Shown: positions 1-5,674 of the stretch, piece after piece
How the letters are laid out: each line of letters starts with the position of its first letter
Position numbering within the stretch: the first letter of the stretch is position 1
Source: SIG672 sp045535095
GTDB taxonomy: Bacteria; Bacillota; Clostridia; Oscillospirales; CAG-272
Reading direction: 5' to 3'
NCBI GenBank assembly: GCA_045535095.1
Contig: JAZSKY010000004.1
Coordinates: 1-15,669 of the forward strand
DNA: 15,669 nucleotides
Position numbers and translations under genes: made by a program
The notes under the pieces: model-generated
What the model saw: only the letters and a program-made list of their open reading frames with translations
Told to the model about the DNA's origin: nothing
Databases searched by the model: none

Positions 1-121
1 TCTTAAACTCGTATGCCTCATTAGAATAAACGAAAAAGGAAATAGCATAAATGCCATCCTCGTTCCAATTTGACATTACAGATTTAACTTTGTCATACAA
101 TATTTTTTCAATATCAATCAT
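1..121 (-). CDS. 5' end of an unrecognised gene (partial, runs off left edge)
   Basis: The minus strand opens with ATG at 121-119 and stays open for 40 codons to the window edge. The N-terminus begins MIDIEKILYDKVKSVMSNW and continues with an IYAISFFVYSNEAYEF stretch. The start is supported by a GAGAGG ribosome binding site about 8 nt upstream and by a good promoter at 157-185. The visible part is a short amphipathic helix followed by what looks like a beta strand. The style resembles small (about 170 aa) uncharacterised or immunity-type proteins, but 40 residues are too few to assign a family. It lies in the A+T-rich accessory-looking left end. That it is a real gene is fairly sure; its function is unknown. 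Confidence 0.65.
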   Translation of the reverse strand, partial: MIDIEKILYDKVKSVMSNWNEDGIYAISFFVYSNEAYEFK

Positions 122-156
122 ATTATAACCTCTCTATACAAAGTGGATTTATTTTT

Positions 157-185
157 ATTATAACATAAGATTGTGAAATTTTCAA
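157..185 (-). promoter_or_regulatory. Sigma-A promoter for the left-edge partial gene
   Basis: Read on the minus strand there is TTGAAA (-35, 185-180), a 17-bp spacer and a perfect TATAAT (-10, 162-157). It lies about 35 bp upstream of the ATG at 121, leaving a short leader with the ribosome binding site. Confidence 0.7.
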
Positions 186-324
186 TATTTTGCAATCTTC
201 TTGAGTTATAACGATTCTTAATAGAATCATTATGACTCTTTTTCTTTATATAAGACTCTTTATTAATCATCATGATTATATAAGCATGATGACTCTTTGT
301 CTTAAACATAGAGTGATTAGGGTT

Positions 325-468
325 ATGAAGATTGTTAAAAGAAAAAAGAATCCTTTTGATTGTTTTTAGCATTATAAGAAGATTGCAGTAACAGGAGATA
401 TTTACTCCCATATCTTTGAGGAATACAAGGTGAGAATAGCAAAGTGTCTTGAAGATGACCTTATTTAA
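325..468 (+). pseudogene. Possible decayed gene remnant interrupted by an amber codon
   Basis: An ATG at 325 opens 14 codons ending in an in-frame TAG at 367-369. The same frame then continues for 32 more codons to TAA at 466-468. The downstream part reads KIAVTGDIYSHIFEEYKVRI and then AKCLEDDLI, which has the composition of a genuine protein C-terminus. No clear ribosome binding site precedes the ATG; only a weak TTAGGG is seen. The terminator stem starts 4 nt after the TAA, consistent with the fragment once being the 3' end of a gene. No family is recognised. Chance reading frame is the main alternative. Confidence 0.25.
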
Positions 469-471
469 GAA

Positions 472-507
472 AAATAGAACGGTGTAAATTGTTACACCGT
501 TCTATTT
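472..507. terminator. Bidirectional intrinsic terminator
   Basis: A perfect 16-bp stem (472-487 with 492-507) encloses the four-base loop ATTG. The stem core is AGAACGGTGTAA / TTACACCGTTCT, flanked by A-runs on the left and T-runs on the right, so it can terminate transcription in both directions. Its right arm overlaps the -35 element of the next promoter. Confidence 0.8.
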
Positions 508-533
508 ACTTTTATAGACATATATGGTATAAT
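505..533 (+). promoter_or_regulatory. Promoter for the 577-1365 gene
   Basis: TTTACT (505-510), a 17-bp spacer and a perfect TATAAT (528-533). Transcription would start near 540, downstream of the in-frame ATG at 535. This supports ATG 577 as the true start. Confidence 0.65.
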
Positions 534-576
534 TATGATAAATTTAGAAACTTTTTGTTGTACAAGAGGTGTTTAT

Positions 577-1365
577 ATGGATTTAAAGGACTTTTACCTC
601 CAAAATGTTAAAACTGACGAATACCATTATCGCTTTATGGAATCTGTAAAAGATGTCAACAAAGTATATAATGTATTTACAGGGTATGGGGAAATATGCG
701 ATTTTGATTTTGAGATATACGATGTTGAAGATGCAATATTGAAGTTTAGAGAATTATGCCAACCCGAAGTTACCTTTGATAGCGAGAAAAAGTGTTGGTT
801 TTACCTTATAACATATTATCTACATAAGGTGGGCTATGAAATAAAAGAGTTTCCTCGGTTATTAGCAAGGCCACATGTTGACCCCAGTGATTTTACTTGC
901 GCAGATATACGAAACAGAATCATTGCCCAAGGTGGTGATGATAACGGCATCGTTCGTTATGCTACCCGAAGGACTTTCGTAGCCAGTCTTACTTTTGAAC
1001 TCAAATCTAAGCATATTGAAATAACGGATTCTATTAATCAAAAGTTTATTGAAATATCCAATCGCCAATCATCATTCAACAATATGAGCACAGACGAGAA
1101 ACTTGCCGAGATAGCTAACCTTATTGAAAATATGTTGAAAAAAGACGGCAAGTTCATCACAATAGATTATTCGTTGGTATGTCTTGATTATATCAACGAG
1201 GAAACAGTTAAGGGGTATAGGAATAAGCTTCACTGTTTTAGACACGCATCTGACGAGTCTATTCAGGAACGGGCATCCTATTCTGATGAACAAAAGTCAT
1301 TTCTTATTGATTATGGTTTAGTAATAATCAAATCAATTCACGATGTATTGAAAATAAAAGAATAA
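577..1365 (+). CDS. Hypothetical protein, 262 aa
   Basis: I do not recognise this protein. The start is set at ATG 577, beginning MDLKDFYLQN, because AGAGGTG sits 5 nt upstream and an earlier in-frame ATG at 535 falls before the predicted transcription start. There is no signal peptide or membrane segment, so it is probably cytosolic. The N-terminal half (1-150) is mixed alpha/beta and rich in aromatic residues. The C-terminal half (150-262) looks helical, with basic and histidine residues around 215-223 (RNKLHCFRH). That cluster loosely recalls HEPN-type motifs, but its spacing does not fit the R-x4-6-H rule. The gene is clearly more A+T-rich than the downstream operons. It is monocistronic between a terminator and a repeat cluster, which suggests transferred or defence-type cargo; this is inference only. 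Confidence 0.75.
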   Translation: MDLKDFYLQNVKTDEYHYRFMESVKDVNKVYNVFTGYGEICDFDFEIYDVEDAILKFRELCQPEVTFDSEKKCWFYLITYYLHKVGYEIKEFPRLLARPHVDPSDFTCADIRNRIIAQGGDDNGIVRYATRRTFVASLTFELKSKHIEITDSINQKFIEISNRQSSFNNMSTDEKLAEIANLIENMLKKDGKFITIDYSLVCLDYINEETVKGYRNKLHCFRHASDESIQERASYSDEQKSFLIDYGLVIIKSIHDVLKIKE

Positions 1366-1384
1366 GATTTTTTGTGCAATAATC

Positions 1385-1440
1385 TTGGTGCAAATTTGGT
1401 GCAACACTTTATAGGGCGATACTCACGATATTCACGATAT
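1385..1440. repeat. Clustered short direct repeats (possible integration-site relics)
   Basis: TTGGTGCAA occurs at 1385-1393 and 1396-1404, with a shorter TGTGCAA just before. TCACGATAT occurs as an exact tandem pair at 1423-1431 and 1432-1440, followed by a degenerate copy, GCACGAAAT (1442-1450). The cluster lies exactly where base composition changes from A+T-rich DNA to the more balanced downstream DNA. Arm-type binding sites at the end of an integrated element are one reading. No integrase is present in the window. Confidence 0.35.
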
Positions 1441-1470
1441 CGCACGAAATCACATGAATTTTGTTCTATC

Positions 1471-1516
1471 GGGCAAAATAAAGCGAAAATAAGAGGTTTG
1501 CCCTTTACTTTTCGCT
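1471..1516. promoter_or_regulatory. Two interleaved inverted repeats around a promoter
   Basis: GGGCAAA (1471-1477) is complementary to TTTGCCC (1497-1503), and AGCGAAAA (1482-1489) to TTTTCGCT (1509-1516). The second pair brackets and overlaps the -35 box at 1504-1509. The arrangement could be an operator, or the decayed terminator of the upstream gene. Arms interleave rather than nest, so both stems cannot form as simple hairpins at once. Confidence 0.4.
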
Positions 1517-1532
1517 CCTTTTATGATATAAT
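1504..1532 (+). promoter_or_regulatory. Sigma-A promoter of the membrane-protein operon
   Basis: TTTACT (1504-1509), a 17-bp spacer and a perfect TATAAT (1527-1532). It is followed 16 nt later by the GGAGGT ribosome binding site of the first gene. Confidence 0.75.
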
Positions 1533-1559
1533 ACCAAAAAAGCTTTACGGAGGTCGGTA

Positions 1560-1886
1560 GTGGAAACGGTCATTTTATTACTCATAGGCATCAGCTTTAT
1601 TCTGATCGGAATTTCCAATAGGCGCGGAAACGTCTCGATGCTTCATTCTTATCACACGAAAAGAGTGACCGAGGAGGACAAGATCCCCTTTGGCAAAATG
1701 GTCGGACTCGGAATGATCATTATCGGCGGCGCAATGCTCGCCTACGGCGGACTGCTTTTCGCATCGACAAGCCTTAATATGATAATATTTGCCCATATCG
1801 GCAACGGCGTTATGGCGCTCGGCTTTGTTTCGGGACTTTTTTTCATCTTCAAGGCAATGAAAAAGTACAACAAGGGCATTTTTTGA
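1560..1886 (+). CDS. DUF3784-like small membrane protein, 108 aa
   Basis: The GTG start at 1560 is chosen because GGAGGT (1549-1554) sits 5 nt upstream. The protein has three hydrophobic segments at about residues 3-19, 47-67 and 74-97. A conserved-looking cytoplasmic-type loop (LHSYHTKRVTEEDKIPFGKM, 28-47) lies between the first two. Length and layout, with one N-terminal helix, a polar loop containing an E-E-D-K stretch and two further helices, resemble the DUF3784 family of Bacillota membrane proteins. The family has no known function. It is the first gene of a three-gene operon, 18 nt ahead of the next gene. The family call is tentative; the coding call is firm. Confidence 0.75.
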   Translation: METVILLLIGISFILIGISNRRGNVSMLHSYHTKRVTEEDKIPFGKMVGLGMIIIGGAMLAYGGLLFASTSLNMIIFAHIGNGVMALGFVSGLFFIFKAMKKYNKGIF

Positions 1887-1904
1887 TAAAATCAGAGGTA
1901 TAAA

Positions 1905-2147
1905 ATGAAAAACAAGAAAAATTCGGACTGGGAAGGCCCTTTTCTTCCGATCTATATGTCGATAGGACTCTCGGTTGGTGTCGCTATCGGCGCGGCTATC
2001 GGCAATATACCTATGTGTATGTGCATTGATCTTGCTATTGGTGTTGGACTTGGTGCGGCTCTTGATGCAAGCAAAAAGAAAAACGAAGAAAATGAAGAAA
2101 AAGAGCTTGAAAACGAGAACGAAAACGAGGAAAACAGTGATGACTAA
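1905..2147 (+). CDS. Small glycine-zipper-like membrane protein with acidic tail, 80 aa
   Basis: AGAGGT precedes ATG 1905 by 6 nt. Residues 12-54 form a hydrophobic, glycine-rich stretch, probably two membrane helices with small residues every four positions (G21, G25, G29, G33, then G46, G48, G50). The C-terminal third is highly charged, with KKK at 57-59 followed by an Asp/Glu/Asn-rich tail. No family is recognised. The stop overlaps the metalloprotease start by 8 bp (ATGACTAA), so the two are very probably translationally coupled. Small Gly-zipper membrane proteins can oligomerise or act as peptides or toxins, and its pairing with a membrane protease raises the possibility that it is a partner or substrate. 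That is inference. Confidence 0.7.
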   Translation: MKNKKNSDWEGPFLPIYMSIGLSVGVAIGAAIGNIPMCMCIDLAIGVGLGAALDASKKKNEENEEKELENENENEENSDD

Positions 2148-2649
2148 ACGCGCAAGACAATATATAGGACTCCTTGCGGCAATAGTGTCCTACTATATTA
2201 TCCACGAGGGCGCGCATTTCGTGTACGCGATCTCGACGGGTGTGTTCAAAGCCGTAAATTTTATGGGACTCGGCATGCAGATCGACGTCCACGCCGATAA
2301 AATGACCGAGACACAGCTCGGACTTTTCTGTCTCGTTGGCTCGGTAGCTACCGCGATTTTTGCGTATGCTCTCGTCTTTTTGGCAAAGAAAATCGCCTCT
2401 CTTGACTCAAAGGTCTTTAAGGCGTGCGCGTACTACGTAACTATCGCGATGCTCCTGCTCGATCCGATCTATCTTGCCGTTTTGTCCCCTCTTTTCGGCG
2501 GCGGAGATATGAACGGAATATCTCTGATAATACCGCCGATAGCGGCAAAAAGCCTCTACGGAGCGTTTCTTATAATAAATGCGCTCGTTTTTATTCGCGT
2601 GGTGCTTCCCATTTATAAAGAAGGCTTCAAGGAGAGCGAAAATAAATAA
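2140..2649 (+). CDS. Small M50/site-2-type intramembrane metalloprotease, 169 aa
   Basis: The start is ATG 2140, with GAGG 9 nt upstream and an 8-bp overlap with the previous gene. The frame is open further upstream, but there it only shadows that gene. The zinc-protease signature HEGAH (residues 22-26, catalytic Glu23) lies within the first hydrophobic segment. A second conserved-looking site, GGGDMNG (120-126), follows a DP motif at 108-109. In site-2 proteases a C-terminal Asp in a membrane segment supplies the third zinc ligand, and D123 is the natural candidate. Four to five hydrophobic segments are visible (about 8-30, 57-82, 95-117, 125-158). It is much shorter than RseP or SpoIVFB and has no PDZ or CBS domain, so it is a minimal member. 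Substrate is unknown. Confidence 0.7.
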   Translation: MTKRARQYIGLLAAIVSYYIIHEGAHFVYAISTGVFKAVNFMGLGMQIDVHADKMTETQLGLFCLVGSVATAIFAYALVFLAKKIASLDSKVFKACAYYVTIAMLLLDPIYLAVLSPLFGGGDMNGISLIIPPIAAKSLYGAFLIINALVFIRVVLPIYKEGFKESENK

Positions 2650-2652
2650 AAT

Positions 2653-2683
2653 AACCGCCCTGCGATTTAGCAGGGCGGTTTTT
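2653..2683. terminator. Intrinsic terminator between converging operons
   Basis: AACCGCCCTGC (2653-2663) pairs perfectly with GCAGGGCGGTT (2670-2680) around the loop GATTTA, followed by a T-run to 2683. On the opposite strand the stem is followed by a T-rich stretch, so it can also end the minus-strand lipoprotein transcript, whose gene stops at 2692. Confidence 0.92.
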
Positions 2684-2691
2684 ATATAAGC

Positions 2692-3540
2692 TTAGTTTAT
2701 GCCGATCATATTGTCGGGCAGGGCATCTATCTCAATAATAGAAATATATCTGTTCGGCTCTCCGCTCGGGAGGTTGTATTCAATCTCTACAGCAAAGGCA
2801 GAACCGAAATTCGGATAGCTGAAGCTTGTGTAGTAAACGGTGTACGTGTTTCCGCTGTTGTGGACGTAACCTGCAACCTCGTGCGTAAATCCGATGGGGT
2901 TATCGTAATAAAACGTGATAGTGTCCTCGCCTGTCGGGTTAAGAGCGGCAAGCTGGGTGTCGTCGAGTACAAAATGCTTTTGAGCCGTTGCAAGATACTC
3001 GCTTGCGGGAATCTCGAAAACGTCCTTTTCAAAATCTGCTCTGCGATAAATATTTCTGACGTATTCGTGTATAGCATAGGTCGTGATCAGATTGCCTGTC
3101 ATAATAGGACTGCCGCCGTACATAAAGAAAAATTCAAGATCGTCGTCGGTGAACGAACGAGCGGCTGCATCTTTGGTGGTGGTTCTCGTTTCGGGCGTCT
3201 CACACACCGAGCAGACGCGCTTTTCTACGCCGTCCTTGCCGACTATTGCGTATGTTTCGGTGAACCAGCTTCCAAATTTGTGTCCCGGACTTGTTATTTC
3301 CTCTGTGTAAGTGTCACCGCAGGTGCACATAAAGGTGTTCACCCCGTTTTCGGTACAGCTAACCTCTTTTGTAACCGAGGACGAGTATGTGTGCGTATGA
3401 TTACCGTCGTTTTCGCCGTTTTCGCCGCTGTTTTCGTCGTTTTCGGTGTTTTCATCGTCGATAACGGCAGTTTCCTCGTCGCACGCAATGAAGGTAAGGA
3501 GCATAAGCGATGCCAAAATGAGTGCTAAAAATCTTTTCAT
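2692..3540 (-). CDS. Secreted lipoprotein with cysteine-pair repeat domain, 282 aa
   Basis: The start is placed at ATG 3540 because it yields a lipoprotein signal peptide (MKRFLALILA, then LLTFIAC) and has AGAGGA 8 nt upstream. An open frame extends further upstream but only reads through a palindrome. Cys20 is the probable lipidation site; the Phe at -3 is unusual for a lipobox. Residues 22-47 are an acidic Asp/Glu/Asn/Gly linker. Residues 50-90 carry the pattern C-TENG-C-x-CGDTYTE-GH, and 108-115 a C-S-V-C pair, matching a repeat type common in surface proteins of gut Clostridia. The remaining C-terminal domain (130-282) is not recognised. It shares a strand with trpB upstream, but no common role is evident. 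Confidence 0.8.
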   Translation of the reverse strand: MKRFLALILASLMLLTFIACDEETAVIDDENTENDENSGENGENDGNHTHTYSSSVTKEVSCTENGVNTFMCTCGDTYTEEITSPGHKFGSWFTETYAIVGKDGVEKRVCSVCETPETRTTTKDAAARSFTDDDLEFFFMYGGSPIMTGNLITTYAIHEYVRNIYRRADFEKDVFEIPASEYLATAQKHFVLDDTQLAALNPTGEDTITFYYDNPIGFTHEVAGYVHNSGNTYTVYYTSFSYPNFGSAFAVEIEYNLPSGEPNRYISIIEIDALPDNMIGIN

Positions 3541-3578
3541 ACCAATTTTCCTCTTTCTATTAAAGTTTTTGAAGGAGT

Positions 3579-3610
3579 TTGAGGGAACTTTTTGCAAAAA
3601 GTTCCCTCAA
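3579..3610. repeat. 32-bp perfect palindrome (REP-like or terminator)
   Basis: TTGAGGGAACTTTTTG is followed directly by its exact reverse complement. It sits 12 nt past the trpB stop and upstream of the lipoprotein gene. As RNA it folds into a strong hairpin and could end or stabilise the trpB message, but no U-tract follows it. Similar GGGAACTTTTTGC palindromes are, from memory, dispersed in other Clostridia genomes, so a REP-type repeat is possible. Confidence 0.7.
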
Positions 3611-3622
3611 GTCGTATATCCT

Positions 3623-4843
3623 TTATCTGATTCCGTAATTCTCGATTACGTAGTCCATATCCTTGTCGCCTCTGCCCGAGAGGTTGATAAGGATCGAGCC
3701 GTGATCCATTCTCTTTGCAAGCTTCATTCCGTAAGCGACTGCGTGCGAGCTTTCGATCGCAGGGATGATACCCTCGAGACGGGCGAGCTTATAGAATGCG
3801 TCGATAGTCTCCTCGTCGTCGATAACGTCGTACTTAACTCTGCCGATCTCCTGCAAAAATGCGTGCTCGGGGCCGGACGAAGGATAGTCAAGTCCGCTTG
3901 CTACCGAGTAAACGGGAGCGGGATCTCCGTTTTCGTCCTTGAGCATGATCGAGTTGAAGCCGTGCATAATTCCCTCGGTGCCGTACTTGAGGCTCGCCGC
4001 GTGATCGCCGAGCTTCGGGCCTCTGCCGAGAGGCTCGATTCCGTAAATGTCAACGGGATCGTTCAAAAATCCTGCGAAAAGTCCTGCTGCGTTAGATCCT
4101 CCGCCTACACAAGCGACGATAGCGCTGGGAAGATGACCGGTCATATTTATAAACTGATCTCTTGCCTCGATTCCGACAACGCTCTGGAAGTCGCGTACCA
4201 TCATGGGGAAGGGGTGCGGTCCGAGAACCGATCCGATGCAGTAGATAGAGTCCTTGTACTCCTTGCTGTACGCGTCAAATGCCGCGTCAACCGCTTCCTT
4301 GAGGGTCTGGAGTCCGTGAGTAACCTCGATTACGTTTGCGCCGAGGATCTTCATACGCGCTACGTTGGGAGCCTGCTTCTTGATATCGACAGATCCCATG
4401 TAAATGTCGCACTGAAGTCCAAAATATGCCGCAGCTGTCGCAAGAGCAACACCGTGCTGACCTGCGCCCGTCTCTGCGATGACCTTCTTCTTGCCCATAT
4501 ATTTTGCAAGGAGAGCCTCACCCATACAGTGATTTAACTTGTGTGCGCCCGAGTGGTTTAAGTCCTCGCGCTTTGCGTAGAGCTGTACCTTGCCGCCGAG
4601 TGCATCCGAGAGTCTCTCAAGGTGCGAAACGGGGGTAGGTCTGCCCTGAAATTCGGTACGTATTCTGCGAAGCTCGGCAATGAACTTTCTCGACTGTGCG
4701 ATCGAGAAGTACGCCTCGGTGATCTCTGCCATTGCGGCCTTGAGCTTTTCCTCGATGAATACGCCGCCGTATTTGCCGAAATATCCGTCCTTGTCGGGGT
4801 AATTGTTAAAATAGGTGTCGAAATCGACGTTGTTTATCTTCAT
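3623..4843 (-). CDS. trpB: Tryptophan synthase beta chain
   Basis: TrpB is a cytosolic PLP enzyme that condenses indole with L-serine to make tryptophan, normally as an alpha2-beta2 complex with TrpA. The 406 residues match the usual length of the TrpB1 class. The PLP lysine is K102 in NHSGAHKLNH, the catalytic glutamate is E124 in AETGAGQHG, the phosphate-binding loop is GGGSNA (247-252), and the pyridine-contacting serine is S389 in LSGRGDKD. The start at 4843 has AGAGAGG 8 nt upstream. No trpA or other trp gene is adjacent. It may therefore serve indole salvage, or pair with a TrpA encoded elsewhere. Expression should respond to uncharged tRNA-Trp through the T-box upstream, with a short leader ORF in between. 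Confidence 0.97.
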   Translation of the reverse strand: MKINNVDFDTYFNNYPDKDGYFGKYGGVFIEEKLKAAMAEITEAYFSIAQSRKFIAELRRIRTEFQGRPTPVSHLERLSDALGGKVQLYAKREDLNHSGAHKLNHCMGEALLAKYMGKKKVIAETGAGQHGVALATAAAYFGLQCDIYMGSVDIKKQAPNVARMKILGANVIEVTHGLQTLKEAVDAAFDAYSKEYKDSIYCIGSVLGPHPFPMMVRDFQSVVGIEARDQFINMTGHLPSAIVACVGGGSNAAGLFAGFLNDPVDIYGIEPLGRGPKLGDHAASLKYGTEGIMHGFNSIMLKDENGDPAPVYSVASGLDYPSSGPEHAFLQEIGRVKYDVIDDEETIDAFYKLARLEGIIPAIESSHAVAYGMKLAKRMDHGSILINLSGRGDKDMDYVIENYGIR

Positions 4844-4871
4844 AATATATATCCTCTCTTAATTTAAAGCG

Positions 4872-4922
4872 CTATTTTTGTGTGGCAGGGAAGTGACGCC
4901 ATCGTTTTGTAAGCAGTATCAT
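4872..4922 (-). CDS. 16-residue leader ORF between T-box and trpB
   Basis: An ATG at 4922 follows a perfect AAGGAG (4934-4929) by six T residues. It encodes MILLTKRWRHFPATQK and ends with TAG at 4872. One Trp codon is at position 8. The stop lies 12 nt before the trpB ribosome binding site, so a terminating ribosome would sit close to or over it. The layout resembles the B. subtilis anti-TRAP operon, where a T-box is followed by a Trp-codon leader peptide. The signal is stronger than expected by chance in such a short leader, but there is no proof that it is translated. Confidence 0.5.
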   Translation of the reverse strand: MILLTKRWRHFPATQK

Positions 4923-4945
4923 AAAAAACTCCTTAAAAATGAAAA

Positions 4946-5210
4946 TCCTTGACAGAATAAGCTTCTGTCAAGGACGAATAAACACTTTACTCGCGGTGCC
5001 ACCTTGCTTGACGCTTTCGCGCCCACCTTTTGAGATGCCTTACATCTCTTCTCTGTAACGGGAGAACCCGTCTCTGACTACCTTTACAAAAGTAATATCG
5101 CCAGAGCCCTCGGAAGTCCATTTGCCGATCCGCTTTCTGTCGGGATTCCAGCATCCCCGACTCTCTGTGAGTGCGCCTTCGACTTTATCTCTTCGTCAAC
5201 GGTTTCGTTG
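4946..5210 (-). ncRNA. T-box riboswitch, tryptophan type
   Basis: The trpB leader has the T-box hallmarks. The conserved antiterminator sequence GGTGGCACCGCG lies at 5003-4992. It is followed by an intrinsic terminator, TCCTTGACAGAA (4957-4946) pairing with TTCTGTCAAGGA (4974-4963), with a U-rich tract beyond (4945-4935). In stem I, after the distal hairpin around 5138-5160, a UGG triplet at 5120-5118 followed by A sits where the specifier codon belongs. The antiterminator bulge reads UGGC, which pairs with an acceptor end GCCA, as expected for a G73 discriminator such as that of bacterial tRNA-Trp. When tRNA-Trp is uncharged, the antiterminator forms and trpB is transcribed. The stem I fold was judged by eye; the other elements are unambiguous. 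Confidence 0.92.
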
Positions 5211-5215
5211 AGAGC

Positions 5216-5244
5216 ATTATAGCACTAAGTATGCGTTTTGTCAA
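5216..5244 (-). promoter_or_regulatory. Consensus sigma-A promoter of the T-box/trpB transcript
   Basis: TTGACA (5244-5239), a 17-bp spacer and TATAAT (5221-5216) on the minus strand, a full consensus match. Transcription should start near 5209. Confidence 0.92.
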
Positions 5245-5269
5245 TAGTTTTTAGTAAAAAGCGACGATT

Positions 5270-5626
5270 TTAGTTTGCGATTCTTCTTCTGATCCGATAT
5301 ACCGTGTCTCGGCTGACGCACATTTCCTCTGCCGTTTCTTCCATAGTCATATTATGTACGTAACGGTAGGTGAGAAAAAGCCTCTCGTCTGCGCGCTTTG
5401 CGGCTTCGCGCGGAGTGGACGCGCTTGCAACGTACAGGTCAAGATCCTTTTCTGCTTCATCGAGTGAGCGCTCAAGCTCGGAAATGGCGCGGAGTACGGG
5501 GACGACACGCTCGTCGTCACGGGCATAGCCGTAACTGTCGAGCATTACCTTCAGCTGTGCAAGACGGGTGTCGAGCAGCAGCTTGTCCGAACGGTATTTT
5601 TCGAATCTGCATATCCAACCAGACAT
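5270..5626 (-). CDS. Small helix-turn-helix regulator, sigma-70 region 4-like
   Basis: The protein has 118 residues. The N-terminal 90 are charged and helical, probably a coiled coil around 45-65 (ISELERSLDEAEKDLDLY). The C-terminal part (93-118, MTMEETAEEMCVSRDTVYRI) is a textbook sigma-70 region 4-type helix-turn-helix. Size and layout resemble the DUF1492/ArpU-type regulators often found in phages of Bacillota, but no partner genes are present. GGAG lies 10 nt before ATG 5626 and a closer GAAGAG may also help. It has its own consensus promoter with a LexA box overlapping the start of transcription, so it is probably induced by DNA damage. No terminator separates it from the T-box promoter downstream. 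Confidence 0.8.
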   Translation of the reverse strand: MSGWICRFEKYRSDKLLLDTRLAQLKVMLDSYGYARDDERVVPVLRAISELERSLDEAEKDLDLYVASASTPREAAKRADERLFLTYRYVHNMTMEETAEEMCVSRDTVYRIRRRIAN

Positions 5627-5653
5627 CTCTTCAGATCTCCTTTCGAGAAAATA

Positions 5654-5667
5654 CGAACAAATGTTCT
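5654..5667. promoter_or_regulatory. LexA (SOS) operator
   Basis: CGAACAAATGTTCT on the plus strand matches 13 of 14 positions of the Bacillota LexA consensus CGAACRNRYGTTYC. It begins just downstream of the -10 box at 5680-5675 and covers the expected transcription start of the small HTH gene, an effective repressor position. Confidence 0.75.
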
Positions 5668-5674
5668 GTTTTAG

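Larger units (their letters stand above)
122..471. other. A+T-rich intergenic region with short repeats
   Basis: No convincing intact gene is seen on either strand. The stretch contains the promoter at 157-185, a perfect inverted repeat GATTCT-TAAT-AGAATC at 213-228, a second inverted repeat CATCATG/CATGATG at 268-274 and 285-291, and three copies of GACTCTTT at 234-241, 254-261 and 291-298. A possible decayed coding fragment (325-468) is listed separately. The function of the repeats is not evident. Confidence 0.5.

Noticed and set aside
535..576. Upstream ATG extending the 262-residue protein by 14 residues
   Set aside because: It lies before the predicted transcription start and has no ribosome binding site, whereas ATG 577 has AGAGGTG at 5 nt.
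789..801. HEPN RNase assignment for the 577-1365 product based on its RNKLHCFRH cluster (residues 215-223)
   Set aside because: Arginine-to-histidine spacings there are 3 or 7 residues, not the 4-6 of the HEPN motif, and no other support is visible. The cluster actually lies at about 1219-1245.
1385..1450. CRISPR array
   Set aside because: Repeats are 9 bp with almost no spacers; they do not resemble CRISPR repeats.
1372..1560. 62-codon ORF after the unknown accessory protein
   Set aside because: It reads through the direct repeats and the promoter of the next operon, with no ribosome binding site.
1975..2139. N-terminal extension of the metalloprotease frame
   Set aside because: It overlaps the glycine-zipper gene in another frame. 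ATG 2140 has its own ribosome binding site and leaves HEGAH at a normal distance from the start.
3446..4537. Long plus-strand frame opposite trpB
   Set aside because: trpB on the minus strand is unmistakable; the plus frame also runs through the palindrome and has no start signal.
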